Source of the DNA: Guyanagaster necrorhizus
Taxonomy: Eukaryota > Basidiomycota > Agaricomycetes > Agaricales > Physalacriaceae
Length of the DNA stretch: 61,109 bases
Direction: 5' to 3'
Assembly: GCF_019112545.1 (NCBI RefSeq)
Contig: NW_025064931.1
Span: 20,033 to 81,141 of the forward strand
Shown: in pieces, positions 1 to 9,352 of the stretch
How positions within the stretch are numbered: the first letter of the stretch is position 1
Layout of the letters: every line of letters begins with the position of its first letter
Program-made: the position numbers and the translations under genes
The notes under the pieces: generated by a model
Database searches by the model: none
Told to the model about the DNA's origin: nothing
What the model saw: only the letters and a program-made list of their open reading frames with translations

Positions 1-138
1 AATGTGAAATACAGATGTGAAATGATAATGGTGAAATGAAATTAGTAGGTAATGGGAAGCGGCCGGAGTCCGGTGGGTAGCATTATAGAATTCGTGGTTG
101 GTTGAGGTGACATGGAGGCTGGCGGCATGCGCGTAACA
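1..138 (-). mobile_element. LTR fragment, family Y (left edge)
   Basis: The reverse complement begins TGTTACG at 138 and aligns with few differences to the first ~140 bp of the LTR that starts at 60,758 in the opposite orientation. It cuts into the gag region of element E0 just past its zinc knuckle. Unlike the sequence beside it, it contains several CpGs, so it is probably a young insertion. The window edge removes the rest, so I cannot tell a solo LTR from a full element. Confidence 0.8.
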
Positions 139-3100
139 GGCTCACTGGTCAGCCCCTTCTTTTACTTTCTTCACTTTGGTCTCCTTGCCAAGTTCCTTGT
201 CTTCTTTCTGCAACTCAGCAATTTGCACTTGAATGTCTTCACATGTCCACTTCTTCTTTGGACAGCCTTTTGTCATATGGCCTTTTTATCCACAATTGAA
301 GCATTTGCCCTCCTTCTTCATCTGGTCTATGTCCATTGGCTTTCTAGACCTGGTATATATCATTCCTGTTCCTGTCTTCTGTGCTCTATAAGCAGAGGCC
401 ATTGAGGGTCCCAATGATTTTCCAGCAGTTTGCTCTGACTTATTTGGGGTTGGCAGAGTCAACTTCTTGGTGTAGTCCTGAAGGGTCATCGATTCCACTT
501 TCTGCCTTTATCATTCTTTGTACATCTCAGTGATTTATTCCTTCCATTCATTGTATCTGACTGGTATTAGTGCTTTAATGCCAATTGCCAAAATCATTGT
601 GATGTACAAAGAGAGGACTCCTCTCTTGAGGGCCTCCACCATTTGTCTGTCATTTGCTATATCATCTCAAATTCCAGTGAGTTTTGTGAGGCATTCTAAC
701 TCATTGAAATAGTCCATGGTGGCCTTGTCTCTCATCTTGTACTTCTTGATCTTCTGCTTGTATACCTTCTGTACTGCTGGATCGACAAATTTGTTGTTCA
801 GCATTTGTTTGAACACCAGCCATGAAGAGTACTAGTAGTATTCCCGAGTCGATGATCAGAAGTTTGGGGAGATTAGAATCCACCAGGTTTTTATCTTTTC
901 CTCAAGATAAGAGACAGTGAATGCTACCTTGTTCATGTCAGTGCTGAGATACCTGATATAAACCTCAAAATATTGTTCACAATTGACCAGGAATCAGTTG
1001 ATGTCATCTGAGGCTCCCTTAAAGGGATGGGGTTTCCTTAGTAAGTCAGGTCAGCATTGTAAGACAGCAGTGTTTTCTGATAATGCACTCATTGGGTTAG
1101 GCCACTCTGAGAAGAGAGGTTGTCCCCATTCCTGTGGTGATCCAGGAAAAGAGTGAAGGGAGTGGTCATCAGCAACTGGACTTCCTTTTGGGGTGGCATC
1201 CCTTCAGATGATCACCCCATCTCATATAATGAATCTGAGATGAACCACCTCAGGGTCATCTCATATTGGCTCCTTCTCTGTCCCACTGGGTCCTGCCTCA
1301 TCTGGGGGTGGCTGCCCTCCAAGAAGTTGGCTTCCTTTTCCAGTCTAAAGATTGTGGGGTCTTTTGTGCTATAATACCAAAGGATGCAGCTGATATTGAT
1401 TTCTGGTAAGCCAAGTTGCTGTTCCTCAGATTAATAGATCTGAGGTTTTGGCTTGGCTGTAGATAAATGGTGCCATATAAATGGCCTGTTTTGGTGGGAC
1501 AGGTGGAGAACTCAGTATTGGTTTTGGCTGGTTCTTAGTTTGATATAGGGGTATCAGCTTGAGGAGATCCTCTGGATGTCATTGGCCATATTCTTCCTAA
1601 GCATACATTGTCATGGCATACTATAAAATGTCCTTTTTTTCAGTCTTATCTGCATTTTTATACTTTAGTCCCAAGAGTGTGGCCCTCCAGCAGGTGTCCC
1701 TCCACAAAAAGAGTATCCCCCTGTTCATGTAGTCCTTGGTATTCCTTTCCCCTTTCTTGTTCCATTTCTTCTCTCAATGCTTCTTCATCAGTGTCTTTGT
1801 CAGCATATTCCATGAATTGTTCAAGCTGGAAGGGGCCCTCACTGTCTTTCTTATCACCCTCATCCCTGCTGTCCCCTTCCTTGAGGAGGGAACTGACAGA
1901 TGGATCATAGATAAACAGGACAGCTGGCCAGAGCATCACTGGCAAGCTCATTGTTGTTTCTAGTGCTGGGCCCTGTGATACTCAGGTCAGGTCCAGAGGC
2001 TGTCTGCTGGATGGGAACATCTCAGAGCCAACTGTATCACATCTCTCTATGTGCTCTTTCTTCCTCCAGTTCTCAGCTATAGAGGCCAAAGTTTCATTGG
2101 AACTCAGAGTCAAGGAACTGGTGAGCAACTCTACTCTCCAAGAACCAGCAGAGGGCTTGATCAGAGACATGGACATTGTCAGATACCCAGAGCCCATAGG
2201 CTTTGAGAATAGAGTGAGTGTCAGAGGAGATTGTGTCAGTTCTAGCAGGATACTGGAGGGAGGGAGAGCAATTGTCAGCTCTAGTGGCTTGTCCTCTTCA
2301 AATGGCTTCTTCTCTGTTGACAACACTGGCTGGTCCTGTCTATGGATCTGTTTCTGAGTCAGGCTCCCTAAAAGGGGACCCTGAAGAGTCGGTACAGAGA
2401 TCATACCAGCCAGGGGAGGCTGACCCCAGTCTTTCAGCCTTCTCCTGTCATCATCATTGTTGTCCTTGTCTGTCATACTTGGCTTCTTCAAATTCTCATT
2501 GGGCCTCTGCTTGGACATATTCTGCAAGCTCCTTCTAGACTCATCAGACCTCTGCCTGTCAGTCCTGGTTCTGCTGCTGCTGTTGTACTACTTCATTGTA
2601 GTCAAAGGGGACTTGTAAGTCCCAGTCCAGGAAGACTCATCATATAATCCTGTCCCAAGTGATTCTTCCTCTCATGCTAGCCATCCTTGCCTCTGGCTGA
2701 CTGCTGACATCAAGGTGGTTGTGGAGGTCCTTTGCTGCAGCAATAGTGAGCTCTATGTTCACAAAATCCTGGTGGATGCTTCTCCCATGGGGGTTGTCAA
2801 GCTCTATCCTGCTGATGGATGGGCTTGATTCAAGAGTAATATAGAGGGAATGGTGGGAGGAGTCAGGAGTTGGTTGGGGTTTCAAAGCCATCCAAGCAGC
2901 ATCAAGAGAGTTCTGAGCATGATTTCCAATCTCTGAGGCATTTGGGGAGGTGGAATGACTGGAGGCATTCAGAGGGACATCACCGGGAATCTCCTCAAGC
3001 TCCTGAATGATGTTCATGGTCCAAGGGTTTCAGAATCCTGCAAGAGCAGGGTTGCTGTTTCTGCTGGATTGTCGAGGGGGGTATCAAGGTTCTTCTTCTT

Positions 3101-3454
3101 TCTGAAGGCTCTCTGAAGGCAGGTTGCTAGGCCTGGCTTCTGGTATGAGTCACTCTTGTGGCTGGAAGGATGCTCAGATGAAGATGAGAATGTCATGAAA
3201 AGGCAGGTCTGGGGTTATATTTTGGAGAATGATATGGATTTGTTGAAATGCTTGATAGTGCCTGACTATCCAAGCAGTTACTGATTGTCATCTGTGGCAA
3301 AGGGTGATAATAGCTAGAAGCCCTAGTAGTGTTCTGATAATGGAAGCTATCAATTCAAAGAAGTTGTGATTGAGATCAGCAGTAGTAGCTGGAGACATTT
3401 GGTTTCTCAGCACAATTGGGCTTGAGAAAGAGAAGTGATAAGCTTCAAGCTAAT
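139..3454 (-). mobile_element. E0: decayed Ty3/gypsy gag region
   Basis: This is the internal 5' part of a minus-strand gypsy element, reading from its 5' LTR at 3,455 toward lower coordinates. Broken reading frames match the gag of E3: a leader near 3,017-2,640, an acidic middle near 2,527-1,660, and a CCHC-knuckle segment at 498-286 whose key residues (KCFNCG, preceded by an IDIDQMKKEG-like stretch) match E3 12,300-12,380. Many in-frame stops, often TGA, break it. Protease and polymerase are absent because the family Y LTR interrupts at 138. It is non-functional; the gag assignment is secure from the zinc knuckle and E3 alignment, while exact domain limits are not. Confidence 0.85.
3441..3454 (-). 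other. E0 primer-binding site, self-complementary type
   Basis: Immediately inside the 5' LTR, the minus strand reads TTAGCTTGAAGCT (3,453-3,441). It is perfectly complementary over 13 nt to AGCTTCAAGCTAA at 3,629-3,617 in the same LTR. That stretch lies about 25-35 nt downstream of a TATTTAAA box, near the expected transcript start. Tf1/sushi elements use such self-complementarity to prime reverse transcription; applying it here is inference. Confidence 0.6.
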
Positions 3455-4454
3455 TGTTAGGCTCAAGCTGCATGTGATCAACTAGCATATGATAAACTAA
3501 CATGGCTTTGCATTCAAGCCTTCTGTTAGAGTCCACTTTTAATGTACCAGTGTTGACTCCCTGTGCTTCAAGGCTTTGTGTGACTAGCTTGAGGGTAGAA
3601 TGAGATGGAATAAACTTTAGCTTGAAGCTGGGGATTACCAGCAAGAGCATACTCTTTAAATACTGGACAAGGTCTGCTAATAATACTATCTACTTATTGT
3701 ATCTTCCTCTGTTTCTGTTAAGCCCAAGTCCCACATGACTATCAACACATGATAAACAGTTCAGAACCTTGCACTTTGGGTTAGACTGACTGAGTTCACA
3801 AAGCTAATAGCAGAAGTGGTTCAAGGTGCAAGTAGCTTGAGCTCAAGAGTAGATGGTGAAGAATAAACTTTAGTTTGAGACTGGGTATTACAAGCAAGAA
3901 TTGAGCTACTTAAATACCATTCTCTTATCTGGCTATAAATAGAGGGTTCACAAAAGATATTGTCTGTCATAGAGCTGTTACCCCTGCTGTTGCCAGGCTC
4001 TCCACAAAAGCTGTTGTCTTGCTGTTGTGCTGTTATTGCTGCACTGCAATTTAGAGACAAAAGGAGCATTGTCTCTCCCTTCATAGTGCACAGCAGCACA
4101 ATAGGAGAATGACTGACTGGGGTGCTGAGCTAAGCATTCCCATGGTCCTAAGCACTGGCCTAAGTGCCTTGACTAAGCAAAGATAGGGGTCATTTCTGAG
4201 AAAAAAAGAAAAGAAAATAGGAAAAATCATAACAGTTTCTGTGTTCATTGTCCTGGAGCATCATTACCATACATAAAAGGCTGGTTGTGTGTTATCAAGC
4301 AATGCTGTTGCATTGAAGGACAATGATAGACTTGGCTAGTTGTGATGACTAAGCCTTATCTCACCATCCTAAGTGCTTGTTCTGGTGCCCTGACTAAGCA
4401 TAAATAGGGATCAAGTTGGGAAGAAAAAAGAAAAAAGAATGAAAAATCATAACA
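3455..4454 (-). mobile_element. E0 5' LTR, interrupted by a solo LTR
   Basis: The LTR is in two parts, 4,454-4,240 and 3,715-3,455, about 476 bp net, starting TGTTATGATTTTTC and ending CCTAACA on the minus strand. A solo LTR of a related family lies between the parts. The outer end at 4,454 abuts the polymerase tail of E1, so E0 inserted into E1. A TATTTAAA box near 3,653-3,661 and a following AGCTTCAAGCTAAAG stretch mark a likely promoter and transcript start. Confidence 0.85.
3716..4234 (-). mobile_element. Solo LTR with perfect target duplication
   Basis: This is a 519-bp LTR with minus-strand ends TGTTATG...CTTAACA. It is flanked by the exact 5-bp direct repeat GTTTC at 3,711-3,715 and 4,235-4,239. 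No internal element sequence remains, so it is a solo LTR left by recombination. It interrupts the E0 5' LTR and is therefore younger than E0. Confidence 0.9.
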
Positions 4455-4838
4455 CCTATTCTTAATTCTTGCTAAAGTTGGTAACTCCATCTTCCCAACA
4501 TCTGATGCAACTATAATGTATTCAACAAATCTCTTTTGACACTCTATATCATGTCCACCTTCTCTAATCAAGAACAGCTTCTGCTATCAGAATCCATCCT
4601 AGTTGAAGATGAAGAACATTATGAAGTTGACCAAATTCTCCATCACAAGCTCTGTAAGATCTGTGCACATGGTAGGAGCTTTTGAATGATGGTTGATTAT
4701 CTTATCATTTGGAAAGAATATGGACCAGAGTCCAACCAGTGGGTCAACAAGTGACACATAAATGCTGCCAACACCATCTGCAACTATGAGCTCTCTTTAG
4801 AATGATCCATCAGGATGATGATCTTAAGAGAAGAGTAA
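4455..4838 (+). pseudogene. E1: 3' tail of gypsy pol with chromodomain
   Basis: Broken frames match the end of E3 and E6 pol: the integrase C-terminal region (start near 4,455), then a chromodomain around 4,600-4,800 with a DEEHYEVDQIL-like start and a WKEYGPESNQWVN-like core. The stop at the 'LCKICAHGRSF*' position and one at 'WVNK*' disable it. The upstream pol of E1 is missing because E0 inserted here. The chromodomain places the element among chromoviruses, whose chromodomain binds modified histones and guides integration (family knowledge). Confidence 0.85.
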
Positions 4839-6168
4839 TATTATGATTTTTCACTTTTATCTTATCATATCTTATCAAAGCATCTATCTAATCATAGATG
4901 CTTATAGATGAGCATGAGATAATTATGCAACTACAATAGATAGCCTGCACCATTGTCCTGCAGATAGCAATAGATGTCTCAATGGCAGACAATACCTCAT
5001 TGTATTGACCCTATTGTGCTGCACTATGAGTTTATGGGCATCAAATTTCAGTTTTTCTGGCTTTAGATCCACCAGAGCATTAAGAGAGCTGAGCAGTGAG
5101 CATCATCCTGCCTTTAAAATGAGGAACCATTCTCTCACAATGGCTCAAGCAATAGAGCACTGATATAACCTGCCTGGAGATCCATTGTGTCATCAACAAC
5201 CTGCAAGACAGTGACAGATGGCTTTTCACTGTCTGCCTTCTTTTGTGTCTGATGAGCAACCTTAGTACTTAGGAGTAGATGCATATCAGCTGAGGTGTGC
5301 ATACAAGGGATACCTCATCTGATTAGGAATGGATCAGACATGGATAGTCTTATAAAACTATTTGATAGGGTATCAGATATAAAAGGTGTAGCTGATTTGC
5401 TTGCAGATAGTGGACCTGCTGAGTGGATTAGTGGTGCCTCACTGGTCCAGCCAGAAAGGAGGTTGTCTGGGCACTCATAGAAGCCACAGATGATAAGAGA
5501 GCAGACTCTGGAGATCTCAGTATTTAAAGGATAACCTTGTAGATAGAATGGAGACTAACTTTTATGGTACAAAGCTAAGAAATAAAATTCTGCTAGTCTC
5601 CTATAAGCTGAAGCCATAAGCATACCTAAAAGCCTTTGAGTCTGGTATTGCACAAGTGGACAGCCCAGAGCCATCTTCAGATCTCTCTCTTATCTCTTTA
5701 CATCCTGCTCATGTTCTGCCCACTCACCCTCAAAGTAGATGCTAGAGCTTGTTCTACCAATGAGCTGCTGCTTCTGGTGGATTCTGCTGAGTTCACTCCA
5801 AGCAGCTGGATTTCCTTTTTGCAATTATAAAAAGAACTTGCAAGAGCAGATGCATCCTTCTTACATCAGAGAGTTTGCTAGCCTTACACTGACAACCAGA
5901 GGTGACAAGGACTATAGTGCAGAAATGTACAATTAATATGACTATATTTATCTCAGATGAAACCATATATAAGTAGTGTAGCTCTCACTGTAAATACTCA
6001 GCTTCAAGCTAAAGTTTATTCTATACTATCTTCTCTTGAGCCTAACCTGTTTCCAGCCTTAAAATACCTCACCTATATAGCACATAAGTGGACTCTAGCA
6101 TGACTGTATGAGTATGATACAGCATCAGTTTATCATATATTTAGGTCACATATCACTTAGGTCTAACA
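4839..6168 (+). mobile_element. E1 3' LTR, split by an inserted repeat
   Basis: The LTR starts TATTATGATTTTTC at 4,839 and ends GGTCTAACA at 6,168. Its two parts, 4,839-5,014 and 5,889-6,168, total about 456 bp and align with the uninterrupted LTR at 50,359-50,806. It contains the TATATAAGTAG promoter box and the AGCTTCAAGCTAAAG stretch found in the other LTRs. Confidence 0.8.
5015..5888 (+). mobile_element. 870-bp interspersed repeat, copy 1 (probable solo LTR)
   Basis: This segment begins TGTGCTGCACTAT and ends GCCTTACA. It is homologous along its length to 6,330-7,219, and it interrupts the E1 LTR. TG...CA ends and the lack of a coding frame fit a solo LTR of a family different from the surrounding gypsy elements, but a non-autonomous DNA element is possible. 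Flanks are too decayed to confirm the target duplication. Short ORFs inside it are not conserved between the two copies. Confidence 0.6.
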
Positions 6169-8654
6169 ATATACTAACCACAATCAAGGAAAAGATGACA
6201 ATGGAGAGATAGTAGTCCTAAAGCCAGAACACTTTTGAATGATGATCATGCTGATGAAAGAGAAAGTGCACAAATATATTAAAAGTGCCACCAGGAGGAT
6301 GGAATTATGGGATCAGAAGATAGCCTCATTGTGCTGCACTATAGTTTTATAAGCACAATTTTGGTTTTCCTAGCTCTAGATCCATTACAGCATCAAGAGA
6401 GCTGAGCAGTAAGCATTCCATTTTGAAACAGAAACTGTTTCTCCACTTCTGCTCAAGCAATGAAATACCTATGCAAACCATCTAGAGATCTTCTGTGTGA
6501 TCAATAACCTATAAGCAGTGACAGATAGCTGTCTGCTATCTATCTCCTGTCTCTTTATGTCTAGCACACAACATTTGGTGATACATCTGCATTCAGAGGC
6601 AGATGCTTATTAGCCAGAGCATGTACATGAATGGATACTTCATCTGACCAGGGGTGGGTTGACCATTGGCCATAGATAGTCTTATAAAGCTATTTGAAAA
6701 GGCATCAGATATGGAAAGTATAGCTGATTCAATCACAGAAAGTGGACTGGTGGTACCACACTGGTATAGGTTGGATGAGGCCAAAAAGAGATGGTCTAGA
6801 TACTCATAGGAGCTACAGCAGATAAGAGAACAGGCCTCTGGGGTCTCAGTATTTAAGAGACAACCTTGTAGATAGAAAGAGGACTGATTTTTATAGTATA
6901 AAGCTAAGGAATAAGATTCTGCTAGTCTCCAACAAGCAGAAGCCACAAGCGTATCTAAAAGCCTTTGAGCCTGGTATCACACAAGCAGACAGTCTGAAGC
7001 AATTCTTGAATCTCTCACTTAATTTCTCTGCATCCCACTCATGTCCTGCTCATCCACTCTTGAAAGCAGATGCCAGAGCTTATTCTATCAATGAGGTCTT
7101 GTTCTAGATAGATTCTATTGGATCCACTCTGAATAAGCTGAGTTTTCCCCTTATGATTATAAAAGAACTTGCAAGAGCAGACACATCTTTCTTGCATCAG
7201 AGAGTTTGCCAGCCTTACACCATCAGTCAATCACAGTAGAGTGATGACAAAGAAAGGTGATCTCATCTACTATGACAGAAGAATCTATATCCCTAAAGAT
7301 CATACACTTTGCAGAGAAATTATCATCTGCTCACATGATCACATCACAGCCAACTATCCAGGAATTGCAAAGACTATAAAACTAGTTCTGTGAGGATACT
7401 AGTGGTCAAAAATAACAGGAGATATAGAAAAGTATGTTAAGACCTGTGAAACCTGCCAATAAACTGAGTTAAGTATATGAGTGAAGATAGCATCCCTATA
7501 TCTGAACAAGACTCTCACAGAATCATGAATGCACATCTTGGTAGATATAATAACTGGCTTATCAGAGTGTCATGTCTTTGACATTATTCTGGTCATCATA
7601 GACCATTTCTTAAAAGCAATCATTCCAGTCACCTACTCTACAGAGCTCTCATCAGAAGAGCAGGCCAAAATTTTATGTGATGAGGTATATACCAAATATG
7701 ATATATCTCAGGTTATTATCTCAAACTGGAGACCACAATTTGTCTTCAGATTTATGACAGACTTGTATTATCTCCTTTAGATCAAAATCAATGCTCTGAC
7801 TGCCTATCATCCCCAGACTGATGGACAGATAGAATGCATCAACCAGAAGATTGAAAAATACTTATGAATGTTCATCAGTCACTGACAGGATGACTGGACA
7901 GAATGGCCCACATGTATAGCCTTCCAACATAACAATCATGTCTATTTGGCAATGGGTAAAACCCCATTCTTTGTCAACTATGAGTAACACCTGAAAATCA
8001 TGACCACCAATAGATGGTCAGCACAAACTCTTGCCTTCATCTTCTTTGCTGACAAGATGTCTCAAATCCACAAAGAAACCAATCTCACTCTTGAGCAAGC
8101 AGCTGCCATGATAAAACTACAATATAATAAGTGCAGAACCATGGTGAGACTGTACAATGTCAGCAATAAGATTTGGTTTGACACCATAAATCTTCACCTC
8201 CCTCAACCAAAATAGAAGCTCACAGATAAACAGACAGGCCCATTTGCGATCACAGCAAAAGTGGGCCTTTCCACCTATAAACTCACTCTCCCAACTGGCT
8301 GAAAAATCCATCTAATGTTCAATGAAATTCTCCTCTCTCCATACATGCCTTCCACCTTCCTAAATCAGGAACAGCTGCCTCTTTCTGAGCCTGATCTTGT
8401 CAACAGCAAAGAGTCCTATAAAATTAAAGCCATCTTTAACTCTCACTTCTGCAAAGTATATGACTGATATGAGAGAGATCTCTCTATAACAACTGATTAC
8501 CTTGTCAAGTGGAAAGGGTATGGCTCTGAATCCAATCAATGAATTAATAAGAAATGAATGATCAGATGAGATCATTGCAGCCTACCACAACTATCAGACA
8601 GATCATTCAATCTAAACTATAGCCATCAGAATGATAGTCTTGACAAAAGAGAAA
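6169..8654 (+). pseudogene. E2: gypsy pol remnant (RNase H end, integrase, chromodomain)
   Basis: The remnant starts just before the acidic segment that links RNase H to integrase. It is cut by a repeat (6,330-7,219), then continues with the integrase zinc domain (7,240-7,480), a catalytic core containing SQVIIS and HPQTDGQ stretches (7,530-7,850), the C-terminal region (8,000-8,310) and a chromodomain (8,390-8,560; DYLVKWKGYGSESNQ-like). Numerous stops occur, many of them TGA or TAA at positions where E3 or E6 has a sense codon. The conserved SDRGPQF motif has become SNWRPQF. The E1 LTR abuts its 5' edge, so E1 probably inserted here. Confidence 0.85.
6330..7219 (+). mobile_element. 870-bp interspersed repeat, copy 2 (probable solo LTR)
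   Basis: About 890 bp with the same TGTGCTGCACTAT start and GCCTTACA end as copy 1 at 5,015. It interrupts E2 pol between the spacer and the integrase zinc domain. The flanks CTCAT (left) and CCATC (right) could be a decayed 5-bp target duplication. Copies 1 and 2 have diverged considerably, so both are old. Confidence 0.6.
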
Positions 8655-8866
8655 TGCTATAATTTTCTTGCTTATCTTATCTTATTATAGACATCTATCT
8701 CAATCTATCTTATCAAAGTGCCTATCATATCTATCAGATTGTGGGCCAGTAACCATGACTGTGTCAGGCAATCTATACTATTGTACTCCAACTCACAACT
8801 GGTGCCTCACCAACAGACAATACCTATTGTTTCATGCACATTCTACATGCTCTTTAGTCTCAAATC
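8655..8866 (+). mobile_element. E2 3' LTR, first part
   Basis: It begins TGCTATAATTTTC directly after the E2 chromodomain. It stops at the AAATC target site where E3 inserted and resumes at 16,871. Confidence 0.8.
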
Positions 8867-9312
8867 TGTTACAATTTTCTACATATTTCCTTTTTTCTCT
8901 TCTAAAAAAGCCCATATTGATGCCTAGGCATCTGCACATGACACTCATGGGATAAAGCTTAGTCAGCACAACAGACCAAGCATATCAGTTCCAATGACAA
9001 TGACTGACAGCACATAATACCTTTTATGTATGGTAATGACACTCAAGGACAAAGAGCACAATGGATAGAGAGACCCACAATAAGGGTGTAGTATTATTAG
9101 CAGACCATGTACAGTATATAAAAAGTTTGCTCTAGCTGCTTAAACCTCAGCTTCGAGCTAAAGTTTATAACTACCATTCTACCTTGAGTCTATGTCTGAC
9201 ATTGAGTCACACTGAGCAAAATACACATTCAGTGGACTCAGCTGATCTCTTGAAGTGTAAAGAGATGGCTGTTTATCACATGGATCAGCTCACATGATGC
9301 TTGGGCCTAACA
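8867..9312 (+). mobile_element. E3 5' LTR with promoter
   Basis: The 446-bp LTR holds GTATATAAAAAG (about 9,113-9,124) as a TATA box. The AGCTTCGAGCTAA stretch at 9,149-9,161 follows about 30 nt later, near the expected transcript start. Confidence 0.85.
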
Positions 9313-9330
9313 ATTAGCTTGAAGCTTCGA
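9313..9330 (+). other. E3 primer-binding site, self-complementary type
   Basis: TTAGCTTGAAGCT at 9,314-9,326 directly follows the 5' LTR. Its reverse complement matches LTR positions 9,149-9,161 with one mismatch. The mismatch is a CpG in the LTR opposite a TG in this site, so the pair would have been perfect before CpG decay. This is the same arrangement as in E0. Confidence 0.6.
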
Positions 9331-9352
9331 CTTCCCTTTCTCAAGACCAATT

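Noticed and set aside
1736..2538. Plus-strand ORFs at the left side as host genes
   Set aside because: They are antisense shadows of the minus-strand E0 gag, whose zinc knuckle and order match E3.
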